64,000 nucleotides of DNA from Planctomycetota bacterium (GTDB taxonomy: Bacteria > Planctomycetota > UBA8742 > UBA2392), in NCBI GenBank assembly GCA_015075515.1, contig JABTUE010000001.1:248001-312000 (forward strand), in the 5' to 3' direction. How positions within the stretch are numbered: position 1 is the first letter of the stretch; every line of letters begins with the position of its first letter. The notes under the pieces were generated by a model. The model saw only the letters and a list, made by a program, of their open reading frames with translations. It did not search any database and was not told the origin of the DNA. The translations under genes and the position numbers were made by a program. Shown here in pieces: positions 61,950-64,000 of the stretch.

Positions 61950-62495
61950 TCAGGGCTCGCCCCGCACGCGATGGATCGTGCTGCGCAATGTGGTCCCGCC
62001 GGCCACAACCTGCAGTTCATGGCCCGAAATGATGGTGATAATGTCGTTGCGGCCGGTCAGGGTTTCACCCAGAGCCTCGACAAACCCGGGGTCAAAACCC
62101 ACAAATTCAATCGCCGAAAGCCGCCGCACCTCGCCGCGGCAACGCTGGGCGATGTCATTGGCCTCGCGTTCGGTGGCTTTCATCATGATGACCCGCGCGT
62201 CGTAGTGGCGGAAGGTGATCTTGTCCAGCTTCTGGACGCGGCACTGGCCGCACTCGACCCACAGCAGCGGGCGGTGGTCGTCGCCGCGCAGCAGCAGATC
62301 GGGTTCATAGCGTTCTTCTTCGTCCATGCCGGGTTCGACCTGCAGCTTGCGGTCGAAATACAGCGCCATCGCCAGAATCTTGAGTACCAGGTGCCGCATG
62401 CCCTCGTTTTCGCGCAGTTCAAGCACCAGCTTGCGCGTCTCGAACAGCCCGCGGTCGTAGTCGTTGACGGAAAGATCCACGTTCAGGCGGGCCAT
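61950..62495 (-). CDS. YaeQ family protein
   Basis: The 181-residue protein matches YaeQ in its central part: LVLKILAMALYFDRKLQVEP, then PDLLLRGDDHRPLLWVECGQ and VQKLDKITFRHYDARVIMMK, a PD-(D/E)xK nuclease-like core with Asp, Glu-x-Gly and Lys positions. YaeQ is a small protein of unclear role. The N-terminal NVDLSVNDYDRGLFETRKLV fits the family start. It is a separate gene 39 nt upstream of the exported protein gene. Confidence 0.72.
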   Translation of the reverse strand: MARLNVDLSVNDYDRGLFETRKLVLELRENEGMRHLVLKILAMALYFDRKLQVEPGMDEEERYEPDLLLRGDDHRPLLWVECGQCRVQKLDKITFRHYDARVIMMKATEREANDIAQRCRGEVRRLSAIEFVGFDPGFVEALGETLTGRNDIITIISGHELQVVAGGTTLRSTIHRVRGEP

Positions 62496-62607
62496 AAGTC
62501 GGCGTGTTCCGTTTCGCGGACAAGGCGCGGGATACGAAACATCACGTGCGGAAAAACAACAACCGGGGACGGATTGCAGCCCGTCCCCGGCCGGTTAGCG
62601 CGCGAAA

Positions 62608-62931
62608 CTACTTCTGGCTGTCGGCAAAGCCGTTGGGGGCGGCAAACGGAACCTTGGGGTCCTTGCCCTTGCCCACGGCGCCAAAGCACTGGAAAGCGAA
62701 CCACATGCCGGGCAGGTAGCAGATGATCCAGAAAATCATGCTGCGGATCATCAGACGAACCTGGCTGACGAACCAGGGGTTCTTCCAGAGGCCCGGCTTT
62801 TCCACGAAGATCAGGTACAACGGCCCGAGGCCGATGATCTGAAGCATCCACATCGTCTTGGCGTAGTCCTGGATTTCCTTCGGAACTCCCAGGGCTTCCA
62901 GTTCGTTGCCACCACCAGCGTTCTCTGTCAT
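62608..62931 (-). CDS. Small membrane protein
   Basis: The 107-residue protein starts at 62931 with AAGGGGA about 9 nt upstream; an earlier ATG at 63003 lacks support. An N-terminal polar stretch (TENAGGGNELEALGVPKEIQ) precedes two hydrophobic segments, about 29-47 (MLQIIGLGPLYLIF) and 65-85 (MIFWIICYLPGMWFAF). No family was recognised. It is separated from neighbours by more than 100 nt on each side. Confidence 0.7.
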   Translation of the reverse strand: MTENAGGGNELEALGVPKEIQDYAKTMWMLQIIGLGPLYLIFVEKPGLWKNPWFVSQVRLMIRSMIFWIICYLPGMWFAFQCFGAVGKGKDPKVPFAAPNGFADSQK

Positions 62932-63379
62932 GGGTACGTCCCCTTGGTTTCTGTTTTCGTTAGACCTGAAATGACCGGTGTCGCCCGCTACGAGGATGGG
63001 CAATATAGGCCCACCGAAAGTCTAATCCAGATGGAATTTAGGATTTTGCCCCCGTTTGGTTTTTCACGGTTTGCTTCGCTACTGGCGTTTCCGGCTTGGT
63101 TCCGACCTGACATTGGCGCCGGGAGCGACTCCTTTGCCAAAGCCAGCCCGGCAACCGCGCCAGGCAACGCTGTACTCGTCACAAGTCCTTGAAGCACCAG
63201 CGGTACTACCGGTTACAAGCCGCTGGTTTACCCCAAGGGGTGACTGAATGCAACCCTGTCTTTTGACACAAAGTAAAGTCGAGAGGTCACGGTCAACAGT
63301 TCGCGTCAAGGGTGCCTGCAACAAAAAACCCCCGCTTGGGCGGGGGCTTTTCCTGTCGGTGCAGGCTGCGACTTCCGGC
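62932..63379. other. Intergenic region between metK and the small membrane protein gene
   Basis: 448 nt with no supported gene. It contains the metK terminator at its right end (63323-63346). The rest is mixed-composition sequence with no clear promoter or riboswitch consensus; an S-adenosylmethionine riboswitch would be expected upstream of metK, not here. Confidence 0.55.
63323..63346 (-). terminator. Intrinsic terminator of metK
   Basis: Reading on the minus strand, a 7-bp stem (CCCCCGC with GCGGGGG) around a 4-nt loop is followed by six T. A shorter T-run on the other side could also terminate plus-strand transcripts. Confidence 0.88.
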
Positions 63380-64000
63380 TTACTTCAACTTGTCCGCCAG
63401 GTCGGCCTTCTCCCACGGGAAGTTCGGACCTTCGTGGCCGAAATGGCCGTTTTTGGCCGTGGCCGAATAGATTGGTCGCAGCAGGTCCAGATGCTGGATG
63501 ATCGCCTTGGGCTTGAAACTGACCGCTTTCTTCAGGCGTTCAATGATCTGGGCCTCGGGCAGTTTGCCGGTGCCAAAGGTGTTGATGTTGATGCTCACCG
63601 GCTCGGCCACGCCAATGGCGTAGGCCAACTGGATTTCGCAGCGCCGGGCCAGGCCGGCCTTGACGATGTTTTTGGCCGCATAACGCGCCATGTAGGCGGC
63701 GCTGCGGTCCACCTTGCTGGGGTCCTTGCCGGAGAAGGCGCCGCCGCCGTGGCGGCCCATGCCGCCGTAGGTATCCACGATGATCTTGCGGCCGGTGAGC
63801 CCGGAGTCGCCGTGCGGGCCGCCGATCACAAAGCGCCCGGTGGGGTTCACGTGGTAGATGGTTTTGGCGTCCAGATACTGCGCGGGCAGGGCGGGCTTGA
63901 TGATTTCTTCAATGGTTTGCTCACGCACGCGCGACAGGCTGACATCCGGCGCGTGCTGGGTGGACAGCACCACGGTGTGGATACGGGCGATGTTGTCGCC
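63380..64000 (-). CDS. metK: S-adenosylmethionine synthetase (5' end outside window)
   Basis: The open frame extends to the window edge, so only the C-terminal 206 residues are present. They contain the MetK signatures [51 protein letters not shown] and [10 protein letters not shown], and they end in [10 protein letters not shown]. The enzyme makes S-adenosylmethionine from ATP and methionine. A strong terminator follows the stop. The internal methionine near 63973 is not the start. Confidence 0.96.
   Translation of the reverse strand, partial: GDNIARIHTVVLSTQHAPDVSLSRVREQTIEEIIKPALPAQYLDAKTIYHVNPTGRFVIGGPHGDSGLTGRKIIVDTYGGMGRHGGGAFSGKDPSKVDRSAAYMARYAAKNIVKAGLARRCEIQLAYAIGVAEPVSININTFGTGKLPEAQIIERLKKAVSFKPKAIIQHLDLLRPIYSATAKNGHFGHEGPNFPWEKADLADKLK

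Noticed and set aside
63001..63320. S-adenosylmethionine riboswitch near metK
   Set aside because: The region is downstream of metK on its strand and no SAM-box helices were recognised.

Overview
The window is about 64 kb of high-GC bacterial chromosome with dense gene packing, frequent 1-4 nt stop/start overlaps and one tRNA. No rRNA, phage, IS element or CRISPR array is visible. The gene mix is an ECF sigma factor with a FecR-like anti-sigma partner, prepilin-type proteins with very long extracytoplasmic parts, CxxC zinc-ribbon proteins with a following membrane anchor, GYF-like and HEAT-like proteins, thrombospondin type 3 repeats, a multihaem c-type cytochrome and many secreted proteins of unknown function. 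This suggests a member of the Planctomycetota or a close relative. That assignment is inference from gene content; no 16S rRNA or other decisive marker lies in the window.

Layout. 1-1436 (minus): ECF sigma factor followed by a membrane anti-sigma/FecR-like protein cut by the window edge. 1537-9586: a lipoprotein, a fused alpha/beta E1 component of a branched-chain-type 2-oxoacid dehydrogenase, a lipoprotein with HEAT, PDZ and S41-protease-like domains that has lost its catalytic Ser and Lys, and a CopA-type copper ATPase with an in-frame low-complexity insertion. 9639-15538: a membrane protein, an FG-GAP repeat protein interrupted by one in-frame UGA with a SECIS-like hairpin (candidate selenoprotein), isocitrate dehydrogenase, a secreted protein, two copies of one palindrome, and a small-protein/nucleotidyltransferase pair whose second gene is frameshifted. 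15769-28013: a type II secretion-like pseudopilin cluster (three prepilin-type proteins, a giant GspK-like protein of 1759 residues, and GspL-like and GspM-like proteins), interrupted by hflX on the opposite strand.

28021-33976: an Lnt-like membrane protein, a rhodanese-like lipoprotein without the active-site Cys, then a minus-strand housekeeping operon tpiA-secG-yicC-gmk-rpoZ followed by a stand-alone phosphopantothenoylcysteine decarboxylase and a small unknown gene. 34103-41142: a GYF-like membrane protein, a squalene/phytoene synthase, a large zinc-ribbon membrane protein, tRNA-Gly(GCC) with promoter and terminator, a DUF2520 protein, a small HTH protein and a His-rich polytopic membrane protein. 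41343-47631: an operon of a DUF2064-like glycosyltransferase and two very large exported helical-repeat proteins.

47632-52487: a compositionally distinct, visibly AT-richer three-gene cassette (calcium-binding thrombospondin-3 repeat protein, membrane-anchored carboxypeptidase-regulatory-like protein, tetrahaem lipoprotein) that looks acquired. 53147-58255: four consecutive secreted DUF4139-type paralogues, the last two almost identical over their N-terminal halves. 58265-64000 (minus): an orphan N6-adenine-type DNA methyltransferase, repeat and unknown exported proteins, a YaeQ-like protein, a small membrane protein and the 3' part of metK with its terminator. The observations most worth following up are the UGA-containing FG-GAP gene, the giant pseudopilin cluster with its recurrent motif, and the DUF4139 array.
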